NCBI RefSeq assembly: GCF_943912385.1
Contig: NZ_CALTTY010000008.1
Span: 10,690-74,689, forward strand
DNA: 64,000 bases
Origin: an uncultured Anaerococcus sp.
GTDB taxonomy: Bacteria; Bacillota; Clostridia; Tissierellales; Peptoniphilaceae
Direction: 5' to 3'
Positions 55,519 through 64,000 of this stretch are shown here, piece after piece. A model generated the notes under the pieces. The model did no database searches, was not told the DNA's origin, and was given only the letters and a program-made list of their open reading frames with translations. The stretch's first letter is position 1, and the number at the start of each line of letters is the position of its first letter. A program made the translations under genes and the position numbers.

Positions 55519-56898
55519 ATGATTAAAACAATAATAATGGCAGCTGGTGAAGGTACAAGGATGAAATCCAAAAATTCTAAAGTCCTTCATAAGCTCATAA
55601 ATAAAGAAATTGTTAGATATGTAAAAAATGCAAGTGATTTTGATGAATCTGAAACAATCATAATCGGTGGATCAAATAAGGATAAGTTAAGAAGCTTATT
55701 TTCGGATGTAAGAATAGTAGAACAAAAAATTGGTGAAGGAATTCCCTATGGTACTGGTTATGCAACAAGTCTTGCCCTTGATTACGTAGATGATGATGAC
55801 CAAGTTTTAATTTTAAATGGTGATATCCCTCTAATAAAAAAGAAATCTTTAGAAGATTTAATAAATAACCATAATGAAACAAAGGCATCATGCACTATAC
55901 TATCGACCATAATCGATAATCCTAAGGGTTATGGGAGAATTATCAGGGATGAAAATAATAAATTTACTAGCATTACAGAAGATAGGGACTTAAAAACCAG
56001 TCAAAAAAATATCAATGAGATTAACGTTGGTGTTTATATATTTACTGGTAAAGACCTAAAAGAATCTATCAGAAAAATAGACACAAACAATGATCAAAAT
56101 GAACTGTATTTAACTGACTGTATAGAAATACTAAGTCAAAACGGAAAAAAAGTTGAAGCTTTTATTAATAATGACTATGAACAGTTCTACGGGATCAATA
56201 ATAAATATGAATTGCACCAAGCTAGTAAAATCCTTCAGAAAAGAATTAATAAATTCCATATGATTAATGGAGTGATCATAGAAAGCCCAGATACTACCTT
56301 TATAGAAGAGGGTGTTAAGATTGGAAGAGACACAACAATCTCAGGCCAGGTTAAAATTTATGGCAACTCAGTCATAGGGGAGGATTGCTACATAGAGGGG
56401 TCCTCTAGGATTATAAATTCAACCCTTGAAGATGGGGTTAGCGTTGATAATGCCGTAATTGAAGATAGCTATATGGAAAAAGATAGCGATATTGGTCCAT
56501 TTGCTAGGTTAAGACCCAACTGTCATATAGGTGAAGAAGTTCATATTGGAAACTTTGTTGAAGTTAAAAATTCAAAATTAGGAAAAGGGACAAAAGCTGG
56601 ACACCTGGCCTATATCGGAGATAGCGACCTAGGAAGAGATATTAATATTGGTTGCGGTGTAGTCTTCGTCAACTATGATGGAAAAAATAAACATAGGTCT
56701 ATTATAGAAGATGGTGCCTTTATCGGTTCAAATGCAAATATTGTTGCCCCTGTTAAAGTAAGTAAAGAGGGCTTTGTTGCAGCTGGTTCAACCATCACGG
56801 GAGATGTTGATTCAGGAGAACTTGTAATTGAAAGAGCAGAAGAAAAGCACATTGCAGGTTATGTCGAGAAGAAAAGAAATAGAGATAAGAGCAAATAA
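55519..56898 (+). CDS. glmU: Bifunctional N-acetylglucosamine-1-phosphate uridyltransferase/glucosamine-1-phosphate acetyltransferase
   Basis: 459 aa. N-terminal pyrophosphorylase with AAGEGTRMKSKNSKVLHKL and LNGDIPLI. C-terminal left-handed beta helix built of hexapeptide repeats (about 255-450), with GPFARLRPNCHIGEEVHIGNFVEVK and KAGHLAYIGDSDLG. It makes UDP-GlcNAc for cell wall synthesis. It starts one base after the deoD stop. glmU-prs-pth-mfd is a conserved Firmicute order. Confidence 0.96.
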   Translation: MIKTIIMAAGEGTRMKSKNSKVLHKLINKEIVRYVKNASDFDESETIIIGGSNKDKLRSLFSDVRIVEQKIGEGIPYGTGYATSLALDYVDDDDQVLILNGDIPLIKKKSLEDLINNHNETKASCTILSTIIDNPKGYGRIIRDENNKFTSITEDRDLKTSQKNINEINVGVYIFTGKDLKESIRKIDTNNDQNELYLTDCIEILSQNGKKVEAFINNDYEQFYGINNKYELHQASKILQKRINKFHMINGVIIESPDTTFIEEGVKIGRDTTISGQVKIYGNSVIGEDCYIEGSSRIINSTLEDGVSVDNAVIEDSYMEKDSDIGPFARLRPNCHIGEEVHIGNFVEVKNSKLGKGTKAGHLAYIGDSDLGRDINIGCGVVFVNYDGKNKHRSIIEDGAFIGSNANIVAPVKVSKEGFVAAGSTITGDVDSGELVIERAEEKHIAGYVEKKRNRDKSK

Positions 56899-56907
56899 GG
56901 AGAGAAA

Positions 56908-57891
56908 ATGTCGTCATCAAAAAATGAATATATCCAAAGAGGAGAATTAAAACTATTAACTGGTAATTCTAACATTAAGTTAGCAGAAAGTGTAGGAAAG
57001 AATCTAGGAATTGATTTAACTGAAGCTGATATAGATAAATTTAAAGATGGAGAAATCAGTATAAAAATCAATGAATCCATAAGAGGAAAAGATGTTTTTA
57101 TTGTTCAACCTACATCAACACCTACAAATGATAACCTCATGGAGCTTTTAATCATGATAGATGCTTGTAAGAGAGCTTCTGCAGGCTATGTTAACGCTGT
57201 TATTCCTTACTATGGATATGCAAGACAGGATAGAAAAACAAGAGGCAGAGAACCAATAACAGCAAAGCTTGTAGCAAATCTTTTAACTACAGCTGGGGCT
57301 AATAGGGTCATAACTATGGACTTACACGCAGGACAAATCCAAGGATACTTTGATATCCCTGTAGATCACTTTTCCGCTATTAGACTTCTATCTACCCACT
57401 TTCAGTCATTTGCCTACGATAAGCCTGATGACTTTGTAGTTGTAAGTCCTGACCTTGGTGGGGTTAGAAGAGCAAGGGAGTTTGCTGACTACCTAAAACT
57501 ACCTATAGCGATTATAGAGAAAAGAAGACCTATGCCAAATGTTTCTGAAGTCATGTCTGTAATAGGTGATTTCAAAGGAAAGCATGCAATTATTGTCGAT
57601 GACATGATTGATACAGCTGGTACTATTACCAACGCTGCAGATTTCCTAGTTGAAAATGGAGCAAAAGACGTCTATCTTGTAGCTACCCATGGTGTATTTT
57701 CTGGTAATGCTATCGAGAAACTTAGCAAACCTTCTGTAAAAGAAGTCATAATCACTGATACAATTGAATTACCTGATGAAAAGAAAATAGATAAAATTAC
57801 TCAGTTATCCATTGCTCCTCTTTTAGCTGAGGCTATCAATAGGATAAATACTTACGAATCTATTAGTGGTCTATTTACGGTTATAGAATAA
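56908..57891 (+). CDS. prs: Ribose-phosphate pyrophosphokinase
   Basis: 327 aa. KFKDGEISIKINESIRGKDVFIVQPT, YYGYARQDRKTRGREPITAKLVA, MDLHAGQIQGYFDIPVDH and the PRPP loop VDDMIDTAGTI are all intact. It makes PRPP from ribose-5-phosphate and ATP for nucleotide, His and Trp synthesis. AAGGAG precedes the ATG. It shares one base with pth. Confidence 0.96.
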   Translation: MSSSKNEYIQRGELKLLTGNSNIKLAESVGKNLGIDLTEADIDKFKDGEISIKINESIRGKDVFIVQPTSTPTNDNLMELLIMIDACKRASAGYVNAVIPYYGYARQDRKTRGREPITAKLVANLLTTAGANRVITMDLHAGQIQGYFDIPVDHFSAIRLLSTHFQSFAYDKPDDFVVVSPDLGGVRRAREFADYLKLPIAIIEKRRPMPNVSEVMSVIGDFKGKHAIIVDDMIDTAGTITNAADFLVENGAKDVYLVATHGVFSGNAIEKLSKPSVKEVIITDTIELPDEKKIDKITQLSIAPLLAEAINRINTYESISGLFTVIE

Positions 57892-58478
57892 TGTATTATA
57901 TTGTAGGATTGGGTAATCCTGGGTTACAATATGAAAATACCAGACATAATGCTGGTTTCATGGTTATTGACTTTTTAGCAAATAAATTTAACATAGATAT
58001 AAGAAAGTCAAAATTTAAGTCACTATATGGTCAGGGAGAAATCTCTGGCCAAAAAGTTATGCTTATAAAACCACAAACTTATATGAATAATTCAGGTGAA
58101 GCCGTCAGGGAATTAAAGAATTTTTATAAATTTGATAGTGATAAGTTAATAGTTATCTATGATGATATTGATATAGACTTTGGAACTATAAGGATTAGAA
58201 AAAAAGGTTCAGCAGGTAGTCACAATGGTATGAAATCCATTATTTATCAGATTCAGGATGATAAATTCCCAAGAATAAAGGTATCTGTAGGGCAGAAACC
58301 TCCTAGGTGGGATCTTGCAAACTTTGTCCTAAGTGGATTTTCCAAAGATGAAGTAAAAATATTTGAAGATGAAATCAAGCTTACAGTAGAAGCGGTGGAA
58401 ATAATGCTTAGAGATGGTATAGATAAGGCAATGAATAATTATAATTCTTTTAAATTGGTGAATGAAAACAATGAATAA
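57891..58478 (+). CDS. pth: Peptidyl-tRNA hydrolase
   Basis: 195 aa. VGLGNPGLQYENTRHNAGFMVID contains the catalytic His; LIKPQTYMNNSG, VIYDDIDIDFG and GSAGSHNGMKSI are conserved. It frees tRNA from stalled peptides. It starts at the last base of the prs stop codon. Confidence 0.95.
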   Translation: MYYIVGLGNPGLQYENTRHNAGFMVIDFLANKFNIDIRKSKFKSLYGQGEISGQKVMLIKPQTYMNNSGEAVRELKNFYKFDSDKLIVIYDDIDIDFGTIRIRKKGSAGSHNGMKSIIYQIQDDKFPRIKVSVGQKPPRWDLANFVLSGFSKDEVKIFEDEIKLTVEAVEIMLRDGIDKAMNNYNSFKLVNENNE

Positions 58479-61400
58479 ATTAATTGAAAGATTAATTGAA
58501 GTCGACCAAATAAAGAAAATAAAATACCAACTAGATGATAATTCCCCCCTATATATTCAAGGTCTAAGCGAGGGCATTAAGCCCCATCTAGGTCTTGGTA
58601 TATTCAAATTATTGGATAAAAATATCGTTTTAATAAGTGAAAATAAAAAAAGAGCTGAGATTTTTTTAGATTCGATTAAACAGATATCTAATGATGTGAA
58701 GTATTATCCCGCATATGATACTAATTTTTATAATATAAAAGCTGTAGACGATAGAAATATAAACCAAAGACTAGATGTATTAATAAGCTTAGCGAATAAA
58801 GAAAAGTTTATTACAGTTACTACACTCGAAGCTTTAAAGAATAAGTTAACATCTTTAGATAAATTTAACAGGTCATTTGTTAGTGTAGATGATGAAAGCA
58901 TAGTAGAAGTAGATGATTTTATTGATAAGCTGTTAAATCTAAACTATAACCCTACTGATTTTGTCGAAGAAAAAGGTGATTTTGCAAAAAGAGGATCTAT
59001 TATAGATTTTTGGCCTATCAACTATAAAAATCCTATGAGGATTGAACTTTTTGATGATGAGGTTGATTCAATAAGAATATTTGATAAAAATACTCAAAGA
59101 ACTATTGAGAAAACATCTAGGGTAGACGTTAGTCCAGCAAATGAACTTTTATATGGCGAGGATGATTATAAAAAAATTATAAGAGCTATAAATAAGGAAC
59201 TAGAAAGAAAAAAAGTAAAAAATAGCAATGATCAAAAACTAGTCGATAAATATAAGCAGATACTTTCCTTTCTTGACCAAAGTATGTATATAGCCAATAA
59301 AGATTTGATAAATGCTTACAGAGAAGATAATTACGATTCATTTATTGATTACCTTCCTGAAGATACCGTCTTTATATTTGATGATATTTCAAGAGTATAT
59401 GAGAATACATCAAGTAATGATGAGAAATTTATAGAAGATTTAACTTATCAAATGGAAAATGGGGAAGTTTTTAAAAGCTACAGTAATTACCTTATTAATA
59501 ACGATGATATTTATGAGAAAATATCAAATAAAAAAATAATTAATCTTACATCGATTTTAAAAAGAACTAAGCTATTTGCCCCTAAAAAAATAGTAGAGTT
59601 AAAAACAATTGAAGCGGAAAACTTCAATAAGAATATAGAGGCTTTTGTCAGTAATAGTATTAATTTAACGAATAATAATGATAATATCTTTGTATTTGCT
59701 GGTTCCCAGTCAAAAAAAGAAAAGCTTCTTGAAAATTTTGTTGACCATGATTATCTCTTAGCTAGTTTCGAAGAAGGAGAAAATAATTTTGAAACTTCAC
59801 CTCTAATAATCTCAGAAAATAAATCTAGCGAAGGGTACTATATAAAAGATATTGGTCTTCATGTTTTTACAAGTAAAGAAATTTATGGTAGGAGATCATC
59901 AAAAAGACAAGCAAGAAAAAAAGTCTCGTCTAAAAACATCATAAATTATTCAGACCTTGAAATAGGTGATTATGTGGTCCATGAAAATAATGGAATTGGT
60001 ATATACAAGGGTCTAACAAAAATTGAAAGAAATGATGTTGAAAAGGACTTTATACTCATAGAGTATAGAGGGAATGATAAACTTTATATACCTGTAGACC
60101 AGATGAACCTTGTTAGTAAATATATAGGTAACAAGGGAGATAGACCAAAGCTATCTTCCCTAGGTTCAGTTCAATGGCAAAAATCTAAACAGAGAGCCAG
60201 AAAATCTGTAGACGAAATCGCTGACGACCTAGTTAAGTTATATGCCGAAAGGTCTAAAGAAAGAGGCCATGCCTTCGCCAAGGATACAAATTGGCAGGAT
60301 GAATTTGAAAATTCATTTCCATACGATGAAACATACTCTCAACTTAGAAGTCTTGAAGAAATAAAAGAAGACATGGAAAACGAGCGCCCAATGGATAGGC
60401 TACTGTGTGGAGATGTTGGCTACGGCAAAACAGAAGTGGCCTTAAGGGCAGCCTTTAAGGCCATAATGGATGGTTATCAAGTTGCATTTTTAGTGCCAAC
60501 TACAATTCTTGCCAACCAACACTACCATACCATGCTTGAAAGATTTAAAGACTTTCCTATAAAAACTGCAATGCTTTCTAGATTTAACACCAAGACTAAA
60601 GATACTGAAATATTAAATGGTATAAAATCTGGTAAAGTTGATATAGTAGTTGGAACTCACAGGCTATTATCGAAAGATGTAAAGTTTAAAAAACTAGGGC
60701 TTTTGGTAATAGACGAAGAGCAAAGGTTTGGAGTAAAACACAAGGAAAAATTGAAGAAATTTAAAACATGTATTGACGTTCTTACTCTTTCAGCAACACC
60801 CATACCAAGGACCTTACAAATGTCCCTTTCTGGTATAAGAGATCTATCTACCCTTGATGAACCACCTGAAGAAAGACTGCCTGTAAATACCTTTGTTTTA
60901 GAATATGATTCTGGTATTATAAGAGATGCCATTCTAAGAGAAATTAATAGGAATGGACAAGTATACTTTGTTTACAACAGAGTAAATGATATAGAGAAGT
61001 TATATGTAGAAATAAGGGATTTGATTCCTGAAGCTAGCATAGAAATTGTCCATGGACAAATGACACCTAGACAAATAGAAAATAAAATGCTTGACTTTAT
61101 AAAAGGTAAGACTGATATATTACTTGCCACAACAATTATTGAGACAGGAATGGATATAAAAAATGTAAATACTATAATTATCTATGATTCTGACCTTATG
61201 GGCCTATCCCAGTTATACCAATTAAAAGGGAGAATAGGCAGGGGCTATAGGTCGTCCTATGCATATTTCACCTACAGGCCTGGAAAAATCCTAAGTGAAA
61301 TTGGTGAAAAAAGATTAAAATCAATCCGAGATTTCTCTGATTTTGGCTCAGGATATAAAATTGCTATGAAAGACTTAGAACTTAGAGGTGCCGGAAACCT

Positions 61401-61956
61401 CTTAGGAGAAAGCCAATCTGGATATGTAGAGTCTGTCGGTTATGATCTCTATGTGAAATTCCTCCAGGAGGCAGTTGAGAAAGCATCTGGGAAAGAAGTT
61501 AAAGTAAAAGATTACACACCAAGTCTTATAGATATTAAGATTGACGCTTATATACCTAATTCATATATTGGTGATTCATCACAAAAAATTGAAATTTATA
61601 ACCGTATAGCTAGCATTAGTAATATTAAAGATTACGAAGACTTGGTAGAAGAATTAATTGATGTTTATGGCGATATTCCTATAATCGTGGATAATATAAT
61701 GTATGTTTCTCTTATTAAGTCATTAGCATCTGCAAATGGTATTACAGAAATAAGGGAGACTAATGATCAGATAAGTTTATTTTTTGCTAGTAGAGATTAT
61801 TTTAGCTTTGAAGAGCTTAAAAAAATAAATGAATCTTATAGAGGGGATATGAGCCTAGACTTATCTAAAAAACCATCTTTTAAAATTCCATCTAGCAGAA
61901 GTAAATTACTAGACACATATGAAATTTTAGAAATAATTAATAAAGTGAGGAGTTAA
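58471..61956 (+). CDS. mfd: Transcription-repair coupling factor Mfd
   Basis: 1161 aa from the ATG at 58471 (GGTGA nine bases upstream); an ATG at 58462 is too close to that site. N-terminal UvrB-like region (about 1-360), RNA-polymerase-interacting CarD-like domain (IGDYVVHENNGIGIYKG, about 490-560), then the RecG-like translocase: DRLLCGDVGYGKTEVALRAAF, VIDEEQRFGVKHKE, LSATPIPRTL and the C-terminal TRCF domain. It removes stalled polymerase and recruits UvrA. Confidence 0.96.
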   Translation: MNKLIERLIEVDQIKKIKYQLDDNSPLYIQGLSEGIKPHLGLGIFKLLDKNIVLISENKKRAEIFLDSIKQISNDVKYYPAYDTNFYNIKAVDDRNINQRLDVLISLANKEKFITVTTLEALKNKLTSLDKFNRSFVSVDDESIVEVDDFIDKLLNLNYNPTDFVEEKGDFAKRGSIIDFWPINYKNPMRIELFDDEVDSIRIFDKNTQRTIEKTSRVDVSPANELLYGEDDYKKIIRAINKELERKKVKNSNDQKLVDKYKQILSFLDQSMYIANKDLINAYREDNYDSFIDYLPEDTVFIFDDISRVYENTSSNDEKFIEDLTYQMENGEVFKSYSNYLINNDDIYEKISNKKIINLTSILKRTKLFAPKKIVELKTIEAENFNKNIEAFVSNSINLTNNNDNIFVFAGSQSKKEKLLENFVDHDYLLASFEEGENNFETSPLIISENKSSEGYYIKDIGLHVFTSKEIYGRRSSKRQARKKVSSKNIINYSDLEIGDYVVHENNGIGIYKGLTKIERNDVEKDFILIEYRGNDKLYIPVDQMNLVSKYIGNKGDRPKLSSLGSVQWQKSKQRARKSVDEIADDLVKLYAERSKERGHAFAKDTNWQDEFENSFPYDETYSQLRSLEEIKEDMENERPMDRLLCGDVGYGKTEVALRAAFKAIMDGYQVAFLVPTTILANQHYHTMLERFKDFPIKTAMLSRFNTKTKDTEILNGIKSGKVDIVVGTHRLLSKDVKFKKLGLLVIDEEQRFGVKHKEKLKKFKTCIDVLTLSATPIPRTLQMSLSGIRDLSTLDEPPEERLPVNTFVLEYDSGIIRDAILREINRNGQVYFVYNRVNDIEKLYVEIRDLIPEASIEIVHGQMTPRQIENKMLDFIKGKTDILLATTIIETGMDIKNVNTIIIYDSDLMGLSQLYQLKGRIGRGYRSSYAYFTYRPGKILSEIGEKRLKSIRDFSDFGSGYKIAMKDLELRGAGNLLGESQSGYVESVGYDLYVKFLQEAVEKASGKEVKVKDYTPSLIDIKIDAYIPNSYIGDSSQKIEIYNRIASISNIKDYEDLVEELIDVYGDIPIIVDNIMYVSLIKSLASANGITEIRETNDQISLFFASRDYFSFEELKKINESYRGDMSLDLSKKPSFKIPSSRSKLLDTYEILEIINKVRS

Positions 61957-61958
61957 TA

Positions 61959-62993
61959 ATGAATAAGAAAATTTTAGCGGCAATGATTGCATCTACAATG
62001 GTGCTAGGAGCATGCGGAAATCAAGCAGACAATGAAAAAAATAATGCGAAAGTAGAAGAAAAAGCTTCTGAGATAGAAGAATTAGATGAAAATACTATAG
62101 CCATTGTAAATGGTGATGAAATATCTAAGGATTCTTATAAAGAAGAAATGAGTTTTTATGGAGCTATGCTAGCAAGTAGACAAAACCTTAAAAACTCTAT
62201 AGTACAAATGATGGTTCAAGATAAACTTATATCTGATGATATGAAGGCTAATAAAATTGAAATTTCTGATAAAGAAGTAAATGAAGCATTCTTAAACTCA
62301 GTTAAGCAATTTGGGGGCCAAGATCAATTCGATAAAATGCTTGATGACTATAACATGGACGTTGATAAATTTAAAGAAACTGTTAAAAAAGATCTTATGT
62401 ATCAAAAACACAAGGAATGGTTTGAAAAAGAACACCCAGTTAATGATGAAGAAATCAAGGACTACTACGAAGATAACAAAGATCAATTTGCTAAAAGAGA
62501 TGCCTCTCATATCCTAGTCGCTGATGAAAAGACTGCAAAGGAAGTAAAAGAAAAAATTGATAATGGTGAGGATTTTGCAAAACTTGCTAAAGAATACTCA
62601 ACAGATACAGCAAATGCTTCAAATGGTGGTGAACTTGGAACATTCTCTAAAGGACAGATGGTAAAAGAATTTGAAGATGCTGTATTTGCTCTAAAAGAAG
62701 GTGAAATTTCAGGTCCAGTTAAAACCCAATTTGGATATCATATAATAAAATTAAACAAAGTTGCTGATTCCATAGAAGATAATAAAGAAGCTATTACAAA
62801 CGCTCTAAGCGATAAAAAATATGCTGATTATATTAAAGAATTAAATGATAAAGCAAATGTTGTTACTGAATCTACATTATCTGAAGATGAAATTGGTGAA
62901 GGAGTAGAAGAGGAAGAAGATCCTTCTGAAGAAGAAATCGAAGAAAACTCTGACGATAAAGAAGATGAAGAAGATAAAAAAGATAATAATTAA
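61959..62993 (+). CDS. prsA: Foldase lipoprotein PrsA/SurA type with parvulin domain
   Basis: 344 aa. Signal peptide with lipobox VLGAC (Cys19). A SurA-N-like chaperone region (about 45-180) precedes a parvulin PPIase domain (about 178-270: ASHILVADEKTAKEV, FAKLAKEYSTDTANASNGGELGTFSKGQMVKEFEDAVF, KTQFGYHIIKL). The last 45 residues are a very acidic Glu/Asp tail. It helps fold exported proteins outside the membrane. The DNA of the tail also encodes the start of the next gene. Confidence 0.93.
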   Translation: MNKKILAAMIASTMVLGACGNQADNEKNNAKVEEKASEIEELDENTIAIVNGDEISKDSYKEEMSFYGAMLASRQNLKNSIVQMMVQDKLISDDMKANKIEISDKEVNEAFLNSVKQFGGQDQFDKMLDDYNMDVDKFKETVKKDLMYQKHKEWFEKEHPVNDEEIKDYYEDNKDQFAKRDASHILVADEKTAKEVKEKIDNGEDFAKLAKEYSTDTANASNGGELGTFSKGQMVKEFEDAVFALKEGEISGPVKTQFGYHIIKLNKVADSIEDNKEAITNALSDKKYADYIKELNDKANVVTESTLSEDEIGEGVEEEEDPSEEEIEENSDDKEDEEDKKDNN

Positions 62994-63873
62994 TCTCTTA
63001 TCTTTTTCACTCTGTCTGGGGATTTTTACTTCTTGTCAAAAAGATAAAGATAATAGTCACACCATAGCAATTGTTGATGGTGAGGCCATAGAAAAAGAAA
63101 CCTTTGATAAAGAACTAGGTTTTTATTTAGATTTCTATACAAAAAAATATAGCGAAGATTATCTAGAAGAAAAATCAAAAAAGGGCAAGACAAATGAAGA
63201 AATAATCAGGGAAAATCTGCTTGATTCTATGATTAAAGATCAAATTATGCTAAATGATCTTAAAAAGAAAAAAGTTAAGATAGATGACAATGCCGCAAAA
63301 AAACTTAGAAGTGACATGGAGAAAGACCTAGGTGATAAAAACTCACTTAAGGCTAACTTAAAGGCTTTAAATACTAGTGAAACTGAATTTTCCAATATTA
63401 TTTTCAATGATTCTATAAGAAAAATTCATTACGAATATTTCTTGACCCATAATAATATTAAGGATTCTGAAATACTTAATTATTTTAAGTCTAACGAAGA
63501 TTATCAAAGAATGTATAAATACAATGTCTTAATATTTGACAATAGGCAATTAGCTGAAAATTTCAAAAAAAATCTAAATAATCAATTAGATTTTAGAAGT
63601 GCCTTAGACAATCCTGTTAAAAACTACAAGCTTATTAATTCTGAGTTTGTTTATAAGGATGATCCAATCTTAAAAAAGTCAAAAATCCTAGAAAAGGATA
63701 CTGTAAGTGAGATCTTCGAACATGATAATAAGTACATGATTCTAATGGTTAATTCGTATAATGATAATGAAAATGAGTTGTTAATGAATCTAAAAAATAT
63801 ATATTTGAAAAATGCTTATGACGACTATCTAAACAAATTAATAAAAGGAAGTAAAATTAAGGTATTTATTTGA
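62965..63873 (+). CDS. SurA-N-like lipoprotein, degenerate PrsA paralogue
   Basis: 302 aa. Signal peptide with lipobox GIFTSC (Cys24). IAIVDGEAIEKETFDKELGFYLDFY parallels IAIVNGDEISKDSYKEEMSFYGAML of the preceding PrsA, so it is probably a tandem duplicate. The later region lacks recognisable parvulin motifs, suggesting a chaperone without isomerase activity. It overlaps prsA by 29 bases in another frame. No ribosome binding site is evident, so translation is probably coupled. Confidence 0.78.
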   Translation: MKKIKKIIINLLSFSLCLGIFTSCQKDKDNSHTIAIVDGEAIEKETFDKELGFYLDFYTKKYSEDYLEEKSKKGKTNEEIIRENLLDSMIKDQIMLNDLKKKKVKIDDNAAKKLRSDMEKDLGDKNSLKANLKALNTSETEFSNIIFNDSIRKIHYEYFLTHNNIKDSEILNYFKSNEDYQRMYKYNVLIFDNRQLAENFKKNLNNQLDFRSALDNPVKNYKLINSEFVYKDDPILKKSKILEKDTVSEIFEHDNKYMILMVNSYNDNENELLMNLKNIYLKNAYDDYLNKLIKGSKIKVFI

Positions 63874-63879
63874 TGATGC

Positions 63880-63908
63880 TTGAAATTATTGAATTTGTTA
63901 TGTATAAT
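63880..63908 (+). promoter_or_regulatory. Promoter of the HU gene
   Basis: TTGAAA (63880-63885), 17-base spacer, TATAAT (63903-63908). The TAGGAGG site lies about 35 bases downstream. Confidence 0.8.
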
Positions 63909-63954
63909 CAATCTTAGAGTTAAACAGAAATAACGTTGATTTATAGGAGGAAAT

Positions 63955-64000
63955 ATGAATAAATCAGAATTATTAAATAGCATATCAGAAAAAAGTGGTC
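63955..64000 (+). CDS. hup: DNA-binding protein HU, N-terminal fragment (cut by window edge)
   Basis: Fifteen full codons, MNKSELLNSISEKSG, match the start of HU proteins (MNKTELI-x-x-V-x-EKSG). AGGAGG lies four to five bases before the ATG, and a strong promoter is upstream. The rest is outside the window. Confidence 0.8.
   Translation, partial: MNKSELLNSISEKSG

Noticed and set aside
62880..62990. Low-complexity Glu/Asp codons as a DNA repeat
   Set aside because: Irregular codon order; simply the acidic tail of PrsA.

Overview
The window reads as an AT-rich, low-GC Gram-positive anaerobe of the Clostridia/Tissierellia type, most like Anaerococcus, Peptoniphilus or Finegoldia. This assignment is inference from gene content: a fused IspH-ribosomal protein S1, a V/A-type ATPase operon, GatCAB for tRNA amidation, a MurT/GatD pair, an ECF-type S component, strong AGGAGG ribosome binding sites and A/T-rich codons. 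No insertion sequence, prophage or CRISPR array was recognised. The window looks like ordinary chromosome, mostly on the + strand.

Layout. 1-10.3 kb: one long run from the end of an ArgR-family regulator through recN, a NUDIX ADP-ribose pyrophosphatase, scpA-scpB, an RluB-type pseudouridine synthase, a flavoprotein, cmk, plsC and the ispH-S1 fusion, then miaB. 10.3-10.5 kb: a probable structured RNA of unknown class. 10.6-18.8 kb: a V-type ATPase operon in the order C, (I N-half + G-like), I C-half, K, F, E, A, B, D. The large membrane subunit I is split into two genes, with a peripheral-stalk-like coiled coil in between. 18.9-20.0 kb: rodA on the - strand. 20.1-23.0 kb: nth, a HAD phosphatase, trmL, trxB. 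23.0-27.4 kb: glycolytic operon gap-pgk-tpiA-eno, without a phosphoglycerate mutase. 27.5-32.2 kb: secG, rnr, smpB, a GNAT acetyltransferase, a beta-lactamase-fold serine hydrolase, a DUF4298 protein.

32.2-38.8 kb is mostly on the - strand: an ECF S component, a gene-free stretch of about 0.7 kb, tRNA-Lys(CTT), a C39-like lipoprotein peptidase, queT behind a preQ1-I riboswitch (+ strand), Asp23, and a csoR-copA copper operon with a clear promoter and operator. 38.8-52.7 kb returns to the + strand: acylphosphatase, murT-gatD, a YerC-type TrpR-like protein, pcrA-ligA-gatCAB, an amidohydrolase, an AcpS-NnrD fusion, alr and a lone MazF toxin. murC is on the - strand. 54.3-64.0 kb: rpiB, deoD, glmU-prs-pth-mfd, two SurA/PrsA-type lipoproteins and the start of an HU gene at the right edge.

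The most notable points are: (a) the split and re-joined V-ATPase stalk genes; (b) two fused genes, ispH-S1 and copA with a C-terminal metal-binding domain, each with a good ribosome binding site and in-frame ATG exactly at the domain junction, so each may also make the second domain as a separate protein; (c) nth and gatD, whose conserved N-termini can only be included if translation starts at ATT or ATA; (d) a probably leaderless murT mRNA; (e) an unidentified structured RNA upstream of the ATPase operon. All calls come from reading the sequence and recalled family motifs. No database search was run.
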